Source: Streptomyces acidiscabies
Lineage (GTDB): Bacteria > Actinomycetota > Actinomycetes > Streptomycetales > Streptomycetaceae
NCBI RefSeq assembly: GCF_020010905.1
Contig: NZ_JAGJBY010000001.1
Span: 1,198,001 to 1,262,000 of the forward strand
Direction: 5' to 3'
DNA: 64,000 nucleotides
Shown here: positions 57,514-64,000 of the stretch, piece by piece
Layout: every line of letters begins with the position of its first letter
Numbering within the stretch: position 1 is the stretch's first letter
Notes under the pieces: model-generated
Seen by the model: the letters and a program-made list of their open reading frames with translations, nothing else
What the model was told of the DNA's origin: nothing
The model's database searches: none
Program-made: the position numbers and the translations under genes

Positions 57514-58449
57514 ATGAGGTGGGGGACCTTGCGGGCGGCCCGGCTGAGCTGGACGCCTGTCGACACGCATGTGGCTGCGGCGACGGCAGCGGCACAGATA
57601 CCGGCGGCCCTCGTCGTCTGGGTGGCCCTGTCCTCGGGCCAGGACGACTACGGCATCACCCCGCCCAGCCTCGGCTGGGCCTGCGTCCTCCTGTTCGCCC
57701 CGCTGTGGGTACCGGTCACCGGCATGCTTCAGACGGCCCTGCTCGCCCGCCCCGCCGGAACGCTCGCGGCTCTCAAGGGTGGGTGGTCGTACTACCTGGG
57801 AGCTACGGCGCTCGTGAGCGCGCTGTGGGCGACGATCGCGACCCTCACCCTCAGCGCTCCTTTGTTCCCGACCGCCGCTGCCCTGACTGCGCTCGGCATC
57901 CTCCCGATGCTCGCGGTCCTGGTACTACGCCGTAGGAGCCACCCGTGGTCCGCCGGAGGCGTGTGGTGGCGCTCGGTCCCCGCCTCGGTGGCCCTGTTCG
58001 GCGTAGTACTCACGGGGGTGTTCGCGGCTGATACGGCAGGTCTAATACCTGAGTACGACCCACCCCGGCTCTCCACCGACCGCCTCACCGGCGTCTGGCG
58101 CGGCGCGGACGGCGCGGAACTGGACCTGCGTCCAGGAGGCCGCGCCGAGGCGAACGCCCTGCCCGCTCAGCGGCCCGACGGGGACTGGTCCGCCGACAAG
58201 GTCTACGACGTCTGCGACGCGACCGGCACGTGGTTCCTCGACACCGAGGGCCGCTACGACGGGTACGACGGCGAGGGCCCCGAGGAACGAGACGGTGCGG
58301 TCGTACGCCTTGAGGGGTGCGGCGCGGACACGTACTGGGTCGTCGGCGGTACGGCGGACTCACCGGAGTTGTTCGTGCTGTTCGGCGATCCCGATGCGGG
58401 CGACCTGCGCATCCTCAGGCCCGCCCGACTCGGGGTCAACGTCCCCTGA
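57514..58449 (+). CDS. membrane protein with C-terminal soluble domain, unknown
   Basis: This 311-residue protein has about five membrane segments in residues 20-170 (IPAALVVWVALS, WACVLLFAPLWVPVTGMLQ, YYLGATALVSALWATIATLTL, ALGILPMLAVLVLR, VPASVALFGVVLTGVFA). A soluble domain of about 130 residues follows (LTGVWRGADGAELDLRPGGRAEANAL, lipocalin-like strand pattern). I do not recognise the family. Its 3' end overlaps the convergent crotonase gene by 14 bases. ATG 57514 is used. Confidence 0.7.
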   Translation: MRWGTLRAARLSWTPVDTHVAAATAAAQIPAALVVWVALSSGQDDYGITPPSLGWACVLLFAPLWVPVTGMLQTALLARPAGTLAALKGGWSYYLGATALVSALWATIATLTLSAPLFPTAAALTALGILPMLAVLVLRRRSHPWSAGGVWWRSVPASVALFGVVLTGVFAADTAGLIPEYDPPRLSTDRLTGVWRGADGAELDLRPGGRAEANALPAQRPDGDWSADKVYDVCDATGTWFLDTEGRYDGYDGEGPEERDGAVVRLEGCGADTYWVVGGTADSPELFVLFGDPDAGDLRILRPARLGVNVP

Positions 58450-59338
58450 ATTCAGGGCTCCTGCGTTCCACGAACGCCCGCAGTCCTTCCCGGGCGTCCG
58501 CCGTTGTCATGTTGATCTCCTGCGCGGCGGCCTCGGCGGCGAACGCGGTGGCGCGGTCGGAGTCGAGGGAGGAGTTGACGAGTTGCTTGGTGAGGGCGAG
58601 GGAACGGGTGGGAGCGGTGGCCAGCCGGGCCGCCCACTCCTGCGCCGTCTTCACCAACTCCCCGTCCGGCACGACCCTGTTGACCAGACCGAGCCGCTCG
58701 GCCTCCGGCGCCGACAGCGAATCCCCGAAGAACATCAGCTCCTTGGCGCGATGCGGCCCGATCAGCCGGGGCAGAAGATAGGCGCCGCCCGCGTCGGGAA
58801 CGAGCCCCCGGCGCACGAACACCTCGATGAAACGGGCCGATTCGGCGGCGAGCACGAGATCACAGGCGAAGGCGAGATGCGCCCCCAGCCCCGCCGCCGT
58901 CCCGTTCACCGCCGCGATCACGGGTTTCTCGCAGTCGAGTACGGCGGCGACGAGCCGCTGAGCCCCCAGCCGCAGGGTCCGCGACACGTCCCCGGGCAGC
59001 ACCTCTTTCGCGGGGCCGCCCCGCAGATCGGCACCCGCGCAGAAGCCGCGACCGGTGCCGGTCAGGACGACGACCCGTACGGCGGGGTCGGCCGAGGCGT
59101 CCGCCAACCGGCCGATGATGGCGTCCCGTTGGGCTGGTGTCAGGGCGTTGAGGGCCTCGGGCCGGTTGAGGGTGAGGCGGGTGATGCCGTGGTCGTCGGT
59201 GGAGTGGAGGAGGGGGGTGTCGGGGTCGGCGTGGGCTTCGGGCGAGGCGTCGGCCTCAGGCGTGGCGTCGGCTTCGGAAGCGGCGTGGGTTCTGGACGCG
59301 GCGTCGGATCCGGGGTCCTCCGTCCGAGGCGTGCTCAC
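58436..59338 (-). CDS. enoyl-CoA hydratase/isomerase family protein
   Basis: This 300-residue crotonase has GRGFCAGADLRGG and AVNGTAAGLGAHLAFACDLVLAAESARFIEVFVRRGLVPDAGGAYLLPRLIG, with both catalytic-region acids in place (FIEVF, VPDAGG), consistent with an active hydratase or isomerase. The first 45 residues are an Ala/Asp/Glu-rich extension (EADATPEADASPEAHAD) not typical of the family. GTG 59338 overlaps the stop of the acyl-CoA synthetase gene (GTGA), so the two are co-translated. Confidence 0.88.
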   Translation of the reverse strand: MSTPRTEDPGSDAASRTHAASEADATPEADASPEAHADPDTPLLHSTDDHGITRLTLNRPEALNALTPAQRDAIIGRLADASADPAVRVVVLTGTGRGFCAGADLRGGPAKEVLPGDVSRTLRLGAQRLVAAVLDCEKPVIAAVNGTAAGLGAHLAFACDLVLAAESARFIEVFVRRGLVPDAGGAYLLPRLIGPHRAKELMFFGDSLSAPEAERLGLVNRVVPDGELVKTAQEWAARLATAPTRSLALTKQLVNSSLDSDRATAFAAEAAAQEINMTTADAREGLRAFVERRSPEFRGR

Positions 59339-61560
59339 CGGCACACCGCCAGCGCGTCCAACGCCACCGCCCCCTGCCCCCGAGGCAGCACGATCAGCGG
59401 GTTGATGTCCAACTCCGCGATGTCGTCGACGAGTTCGAGCGACATCCGCTGCACCCGCAGGATCACCTCGACCAGCGCGTCCAGATCCGCTGGCGGCCTC
59501 CCCCGTACCCCGTCCAGCAGCGCCCGCCCCCGCAGATCCGTCAGCATGTCCCGCGCCTGCGTCTCCCCGAAGGGCGGTACGCGTACGGCGGTGTCGTGCA
59601 GGACCTCGACCAGGACCCCGCCGAGCCCGACCGTCACCGTCGGCCCGAACAGCGCGTCATGACTGACGCCGACGACCATCTCCACGCCCTGCGCGACCAT
59701 CTGGCAGACCAGGACGCCGTCCAGCGCGACATCCTCGTACCGGGCGATGTCCGTCAACTCACGGTAGGCGTCCCGGACTTGGCTGGCCGAGGTGAGGCCG
59801 ATCTTCACCAGTCCGAGCTCCGTCTTGTGCGCGATGTCCGCGCCGGACGCCTTCATCACGACCGGGTAGCCGACGAGGCTCGCTGCCCGGACGGCCCCCG
59901 CCGCGCTGGTCACCAACTGCTCGCGCGGCACCCGGATCCCGTACGCGCGCAGCAGCTGCTTGGCCGCGTGCTCGCTCAACTGCTGTCCGGGGCGCATGAG
60001 TTCACGGGCCTTGCGGAAGGAGGGCGAGGGGGTGCGGGGAGCCTGGTCGAAGGGGGAGCGGTAGTCGCGGGTGAAGCGGTGGTGGTCGAGGTAAGCCCGC
60101 ACCGCCTTCAGGCAGTTGGGGACCGTACGGAACGTCACGACCCTGCGCGACCCCAACAGCACGTCCCGGTACGCCTGTTCGGTGCCGACCGGCGAACCCC
60201 ACACCACGCACACCAGCTTGTCCGTCTCCTCGGCCGCCGCCACCAGATCCTCGACCAGCCGGTCGCTGAGCGGCGGGAACGGGCCGGTGATCGGACAGAT
60301 CAGCACCCCGACCGACGGGTCGGCGAGGATCGCGTCGATGATCTTCCGGCCCCGGTGGTCGCCGACCGGGTGTCCACCGTTGTCGATCGGGTTCGCGACG
60401 CTGAGGAACTCCGGTATCCACTGATGGAGTTCGGCCTGCTTGTTGGCGGAGAGGGACGGCAGGTCGAGGCCCGCCGTCGTCGCGAGGTCGGCGACATGGG
60501 CACCGGTGCCGCCCGAAATCGCGTACACGGCAACGCCGTTCGCCACCGGGGGCTTCGCGCGGGCCAACAGGGTTGCCGTGTCCTGGAGTTCGTCGAGCGC
60601 GTCGACGCGAATCACGCCGTACTGGCGCATCGCGGCGTCGACCACGTCGTCCGCACCGGTGAGTTTGCCGGTGTGGGAGGCCGCCGTGCGGGCGCCGGTC
60701 TCGGTGCGGCCGACCTTCACGGCGACCACGGGCACCCTGCGGCGGGCCGCGCGGTCGGCGGCGAGCAGGAACGCGCGGCCGTCCTTGAGGCCCTCGACGT
60801 AACACGCGATCGCGCCGGTCTCGGGCCGCTCGGCGAAGTACGAGATGAAGTCGGCCGTTTCGAGGTCCGCCTCGTTCCCGGTGGGCGCCCAGTGGGAGAG
60901 GCGCACGCCCAACTCCTGGAGCGAGAACACCGGTCGGCCCTGGTGACCGGACTGGGTGATGAGGGCGATCGCCGGTCCGTCGAGGTCGTCGCGGAACTCC
61001 TCGAAGGCGTTCAGGTTGGTGTTCGGGCCGAGGAGTCTGAGGCCCGCGCGCTCGACGGCCGCCGCCAGCCTCGCCTGCGCGGCGGCGCCCTCCTCGCCGG
61101 TCTCCGCGAAACCGGACGCGAAGGCGACCGCGAACTTCACCTTCGTCTCGGCGAGTTGCTCGATCACCGGCAGCGGGTCGGACACCAACAGCACGGCCAG
61201 ATCGACCTGTTCGGGAAGTTCCGCGACCGACGCGACGCAGGGAATGCCGAACACCGCAGGACGGGTGGGGTGCACCGGGTGCAGCCGGGCCCCCACCCGC
61301 TTCGACCAGGCCAGCAACTGCCTGGTGATCCCGGTGTTCGGCCGGCCCTCGGCGTCGGAGGCGCCGACGACCGCCACCGACTCGGGCCGGAAGAACCTCT
61401 CCAGATCCGGCACGTCCGCGTACAGCGGGCGCCCGCTGACGTCCATGCCGTCCACATCGGCCGGCCTGCCGTGCACGGCCGGTCCGGGCTGCTCGCCGCA
61501 GGCGATGACCCGGGCCCGGCGGGAGTCGGTGGTGAGGGTGCCGTGGGTTGATCCAAGCAT
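59335..61560 (-). CDS. ADP-forming acyl-CoA (acetate-CoA) ligase family protein
   Basis: This 741-residue protein combines a CoA-binding domain (residues about 55-155: SVAVVGASDAEGRPNTGITRQLLAW), a succinyl-CoA-synthetase-like flavodoxin domain (IALITQSGHQGRPVFSLQ, ASHTGKLTGADDVVDAAMRQYGV), a catalytic His region and a C-terminal ATP-grasp (YPVVMKASGADIAHKTELGLVKIGL). It is the fused NDP-forming acyl-CoA synthetase type, which makes acyl-CoA with ATP yielding ADP. It is distinct from the AMP-forming ligase at 42354. Two operator copies sit upstream. It may accept a branched or dicarboxylic acid. Confidence 0.88.
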   Translation of the reverse strand: MLGSTHGTLTTDSRRARVIACGEQPGPAVHGRPADVDGMDVSGRPLYADVPDLERFFRPESVAVVGASDAEGRPNTGITRQLLAWSKRVGARLHPVHPTRPAVFGIPCVASVAELPEQVDLAVLLVSDPLPVIEQLAETKVKFAVAFASGFAETGEEGAAAQARLAAAVERAGLRLLGPNTNLNAFEEFRDDLDGPAIALITQSGHQGRPVFSLQELGVRLSHWAPTGNEADLETADFISYFAERPETGAIACYVEGLKDGRAFLLAADRAARRRVPVVAVKVGRTETGARTAASHTGKLTGADDVVDAAMRQYGVIRVDALDELQDTATLLARAKPPVANGVAVYAISGGTGAHVADLATTAGLDLPSLSANKQAELHQWIPEFLSVANPIDNGGHPVGDHRGRKIIDAILADPSVGVLICPITGPFPPLSDRLVEDLVAAAEETDKLVCVVWGSPVGTEQAYRDVLLGSRRVVTFRTVPNCLKAVRAYLDHHRFTRDYRSPFDQAPRTPSPSFRKARELMRPGQQLSEHAAKQLLRAYGIRVPREQLVTSAAGAVRAASLVGYPVVMKASGADIAHKTELGLVKIGLTSASQVRDAYRELTDIARYEDVALDGVLVCQMVAQGVEMVVGVSHDALFGPTVTVGLGGVLVEVLHDTAVRVPPFGETQARDMLTDLRGRALLDGVRGRPPADLDALVEVILRVQRMSLELVDDIAELDINPLIVLPRGQGAVALDALAVCR

Positions 61561-61584
61561 CGGTCCGCCCGCCTCCTTGACTTA

Positions 61585-61625
61585 ACTGACGCACTGTCAG
61601 ATTACAGAACTGATGGTGTGTCAGG
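61585..61625. promoter_or_regulatory. regulon operator sites 5 and 6
   Basis: ACTGACG-CAC-TGTCAGA (61585-61601) and ACTGATG-GTG-TGTCAGG (61609-61625), starting 24 bases apart. Each has one or two symmetric changes from the consensus. Site 5 lies 25 bases upstream of the acyl-CoA synthetase ATG. Tandem sites suggest tighter or cooperative repression. Confidence 0.72.
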
Positions 61626-61680
61626 AATGGGGGTGCGGTGAAAGGTTGGCGGGCGGCCGAATGGGGGCGGTGCGGGGAGG

Positions 61681-62541
61681 TCAGTCCTGGAAGCCGTACG
61701 CGGCGAAGTCCTCGACCGGCCGGTAACCGATCCGCTGGTACAGCGCGTTGCTCGTCGGGTTCGCCAAGTCCGTGAAGAGCAGCACCTCTTGGGCTCCGGC
61801 CTCGCGCGCTCGGCGGCTCGCCTCGGCGGTGGCCGCACCCGCGTACCCCTTGGCGCGGTGCTCGGACGGCGTGTAGACCGTGACGATCCGGATCTGGCCC
61901 GCGACCAGGCCGGTGGCGCTCGCCATCGAGACCGGGGTGCCGTCCGGGGTCTCCCAGAGGGTGAAGGAGCCGGCGGCGATGCGGGCGGTCAGCAGGGAGT
62001 CGGCCATGGTGTGGGGGTGGCCGATCTCCGTCGTGAACTCGTCGTTCCAGGCGCGGAGCAGGGCGTGGTCCGCCGGGGTCGCGATGCGGGCCCGGCCCGG
62101 CGGGATCGGCTGGGGTCGCGTCAACTCCTCCAGCCGGTAGAGGCGTTCACGTCGGAACACGGTCGCGGTGGCGTTCGTCCTGCGCCTCCACGCCGCCACG
62201 AACGCCTCCGCCGTCTTCTCGTCCGAATTGACGCCGGAGAGCGGGTGGTTGTGATGCAGGAGCGCTTCGGCCAGCGACTCGGCCTGCTGCGGGGCGAGTT
62301 GGGTGACGCTGAGCGGGAACGGCGGGGTGTGGAAGAAGGCCGCCGCCACCTCGCCGTCGGCGCCGGTCAGGAAGCCGAAGAGAGGGCGGTTGTCGCCGTA
62401 GACGGCTGTGCCCTGGGCGCGCAGGTTCTCGGTCACGGTGAGCGCGACCGTGTGGCGGACCGGCCTGGAGCGCAGGAACGGGCCTGCCGTGTCCAGGAAT
62501 TCGGTCAGGTCGGTGGTCAACCGCCAGTGTTCGTCGGTCAT
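61681..62541 (-). CDS. GNAT-family N-acetyltransferase
   Basis: This 286-residue protein has a divergent N-terminal half and a C-terminal GNAT domain with IRIVTVYTPSEHRAKGYAGAATAEASRRAREAGAQEVLLFTDLANPTSNALYQRIGYRPVEDF, containing the acetyl-CoA-binding RAKGYAG. It is transcribed with the next GNAT gene, overlapping it by 4 bases (ATGA). The substrate is unknown; the gene may be unrelated to the catabolic regulon, since no operator precedes it. Confidence 0.86.
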   Translation of the reverse strand: MTDEHWRLTTDLTEFLDTAGPFLRSRPVRHTVALTVTENLRAQGTAVYGDNRPLFGFLTGADGEVAAAFFHTPPFPLSVTQLAPQQAESLAEALLHHNHPLSGVNSDEKTAEAFVAAWRRRTNATATVFRRERLYRLEELTRPQPIPPGRARIATPADHALLRAWNDEFTTEIGHPHTMADSLLTARIAAGSFTLWETPDGTPVSMASATGLVAGQIRIVTVYTPSEHRAKGYAGAATAEASRRAREAGAQEVLLFTDLANPTSNALYQRIGYRPVEDFAAYGFQD

Positions 62542-63146
62542 TTGCTCTCCCCGTTCGGTTCCGGATCGGTGGACAGGCGGGCATGCAGATGCATGTCGCG
62601 GAAGGCGTCGTGGCGGCCTGCGGCGAACGTCGCGTCACGGAGGGTGCCCTCGTAGCGGAAACCGCAGCGCTCGGCGATGCGGCAGGAGACGTCGTGACCG
62701 TCCGCGTGGTCCAACTCCAGCCGGTGCAGGCCGAATTCGGTGAGCGACCAGTGGGCTACGACGGTCAGGGCGCGGGTCGCGACACCCCGGCCCCGCGCCT
62801 CGGGCAGCACCCAGTACCCGACCCGCGCGCTCCGGGTGACCCGGTTGACGAGGTTCAGCCCGATCTGCCCCAGCGTCTCGCCCGTCGCGGCGTCGACGAC
62901 GCGGAACGGCATGCCGGTGCCCTCGGCGGCACCCTCCACCTTCGACCGCATGTGAGCGCGGGCCGAGTCGAGATCGGTGACCGGCATGAGGGGGGTGTTC
63001 CAACGCCGGAACTCGTCGTTCGCCTGGCCCCGCAGCCAGGCGTCCACGTCCGCGCCGGAGTCGGGGTCCCAGGAGTACAGGGCGAGGCCGTGGCCGTACA
63101 GGCGGAGTACGGTGGCCAGGGGTACGGGGTCGGTCGCTCGGGGCAT
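62538..63146 (-). CDS. GNAT-family N-acetyltransferase (RimJ/RimL-like)
   Basis: This 202-residue protein has VGYWVLPEARGRGVATRALTVVAHWSLTEFGLHRLELDHADGHDVSCRIAERCGFRYEGTLRDA, the RimJ/RimL-type arrangement with RGRGVA for acetyl-CoA. These often acetylate protein N-termini, amino acids or antibiotics. It is the first gene of the GNAT pair, starting at ATG 63146. Upstream intergenic bases (63147-63203) show nothing notable. Confidence 0.87.
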   Translation of the reverse strand: MPRATDPVPLATVLRLYGHGLALYSWDPDSGADVDAWLRGQANDEFRRWNTPLMPVTDLDSARAHMRSKVEGAAEGTGMPFRVVDAATGETLGQIGLNLVNRVTRSARVGYWVLPEARGRGVATRALTVVAHWSLTEFGLHRLELDHADGHDVSCRIAERCGFRYEGTLRDATFAAGRHDAFRDMHLHARLSTDPEPNGESK

Positions 63147-63203
63147 GGGGTCATTGAAACCGGGTCCCTCTTGAAGGGCATCCCATTTGCTACGCCCTGG
63201 GAG

Positions 63204-63629
63204 CTACCTCGGCGGCCCGAACACCGGCACACCCTCCCGGAACCTCACCACCAGCTCCATCCCCGGGTGGAGTTCCGCAGCCGTGCACCCCACCACCTCC
63301 GTCATCATCCGGGGCCCCTCCTCCAGGTCGACGACCGCCGCGACGTACGGTGTGCGTTCGCGGAACGGCGGGAGGTCGTTCCGGTGGACGGCCGACCAGG
63401 TGTAGAGGCCGGCCCGTCCGCAGGCCTCCTCCCAGACGACGTCCTCGCTCCAGCAGTGGGGGCAGAACTCGCGAGGGTAGTGGTGGGGGCGGGAGCAGGC
63501 CGTGCAGCGCCGGATCAGCAGGCGGCCCCGGGCGGCGGCGTCCCAGTAGGGGAGGGTGAGGGCGTCGGCCTCAGGTATGCCGTACGCGGGTATGTCGTAC
63601 TTCTGAGGGACCCCCGGGCGCTCGACCAT
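63204..63629 (-). CDS. DUF35/OB-fold Zn-ribbon protein (acyl-CoA associated)
   Basis: This 141-residue protein has a rubredoxin-like zinc ribbon with four Cys (IRRCTACSRPHHYPREFCPHCWSEDVVWEE) followed by an OB-fold (GLYTWSAVHRNDLPPFRERTPYVAAVVDLEEGPRMM). DUF35 proteins partner thiolase-like lipid-transfer proteins and enoyl-CoA hydratases in actinobacterial steroid and acyl-CoA side-chain degradation. No thiolase gene is in the window; it may lie beyond the right edge. It is transcribed 3 bases after the DoxX-like gene ends. Confidence 0.86.
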   Translation of the reverse strand: MVERPGVPQKYDIPAYGIPEADALTLPYWDAAARGRLLIRRCTACSRPHHYPREFCPHCWSEDVVWEEACGRAGLYTWSAVHRNDLPPFRERTPYVAAVVDLEEGPRMMTEVVGCTAAELHPGMELVVRFREGVPVFGPPR

Positions 63630-63632
63630 GTC

Positions 63633-64000
63633 TCAGAACCACCCCAGCGCACTGTCCACGGACCAGCTCTGCCACGACATCCCGAACAGGCCCACCACCG
63701 ACATCAGCCCCATCATCGAGTTCTGCCCCTGCTCCGCCCAGTCGTGGATCATGAGGACGAAGTAGAGCCCGTTCAGGAGGAGCCCGCCGACCAGGGCGAC
63801 GGGGGTGAGGAACCCGAGGACGAGGCCGAGCCCGAGGGCGAGTTCGGCGTAGGCGACGACGTACGCCATCGCCTGAGGCCGAGGCGTGACGGTGACCGCG
63901 AACCCACTGCGCACGGCGGACCACCGGTGCTTGGCGGCAATATCCGCCGCCCACCTGATCCCCCCGCCCTGGAACCACGTCTTCTTGTCCTTGTGCCGCC
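63633..64000 (-). CDS. DoxX-like membrane protein, 5' end beyond the window
   Basis: The frame is open to the right edge (WFQGGGIRWAADIAAKHRWSAVRSGF and upstream residues), so the N-terminus is missing. The visible about 121 residues contain AMAYVVAYAELALGLGLVLGFLTPVALVGGLLLNGLYFVLMIHDW, typical of DoxX/SURF4-like small integral membrane proteins, then QNSMMGLMSVVGLFGMSW. The C-terminus ends DSALGWF. Its function in the cluster is unknown; DoxX proteins are tied to redox or thiosulfate chemistry in some organisms. Confidence 0.78.
   Translation of the reverse strand, partial: RHKDKKTWFQGGGIRWAADIAAKHRWSAVRSGFAVTVTPRPQAMAYVVAYAELALGLGLVLGFLTPVALVGGLLLNGLYFVLMIHDWAEQGQNSMMGLMSVVGLFGMSWQSWSVDSALGWF

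Noticed and set aside
1..64000. tRNA, rRNA and insertion sequences
   Set aside because: No cloverleaf-like or rRNA sequence and no transposase frame or terminal repeats were recognised on either strand by eye; a tool search could still find a tRNA.

Overview
The window reads as a chromosome segment of a Streptomyces or very close relative. GC is very high with strongly GC-biased third codon positions, GTG starts are frequent, and many genes are coupled by GTGA or ATGA stop/start overlaps. The content is typical of that genus: DmdR1-type iron regulator, DasR-type operator, an actinobacterial RHVDxVRV leader peptide, a Prim-Pol family protein, and STAS and HATPase regulators. I saw no rRNA, tRNA, insertion sequence, prophage or CRISPR array.

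Layout. 1-9.8 kb: the 3' part of a fused FAD/Fe-S oxidase, a metallophosphoesterase, a 44-residue Lys/Pro-rich peptide gene with its own strong terminator, a one-piece ABC exporter with a Ser-Asp repeat at its N-terminus, an EamA transporter, a secreted PNGase A-like protein and an APH-like kinase. 9.8-20.9 kb: a compact, translationally coupled operon resembling the acyclic terpene/branched acyl-CoA (Atu/Liu) pathways. It holds a DinB-like protein, an AtuA-family protein with a long low-complexity tail, both carboxylase subunits, an acyl-CoA dehydrogenase, a CoA ligase, a glutaconyl-CoA hydratase-like crotonase and a TetR regulator. 21-42 kb: mostly core genes, including pdxH, a citrate synthase, an IPNS-like oxygenase behind a leader peptide, a PAS protein, a SIS protein and dmdR1 sharing a dre-like site, an alpha/beta hydrolase lacking its nucleophile, Prim-Pol, an HTH/TPR regulator, a Thr-Gln repeat membrane protein, an orphan lipoprotein, purU between two near-identical palindromes, an ECF sigma/anti-sigma pair and a STAS protein.

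42-64 kb: a second, dispersed CoA-linked catabolic region. It encodes two different acyl-CoA synthetases (AMP-forming and ADP-forming), an ACMSD-like amidohydrolase, three acyl-CoA dehydrogenases (two forming a likely long/short heteromer), a cyclase-family hydrolase, an SDR, a Zn alcohol dehydrogenase, a flavin reductase, a crotonase, a DUF35 OB-fold protein and transporters. Six copies of one 17-bp palindrome (nCTGACGnnnCGTCAGn and near variants) lie at four control regions here: 43.87/43.95, 49.49, 57.45 and 61.59/61.61 kb. I infer one regulon controlled by a repressor encoded outside the window. This is the best candidate here for an undescribed system.

All functional calls come from reading motifs and context. 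No database search was possible, and start codons were chosen by eye from ribosome-binding sites and overlaps.
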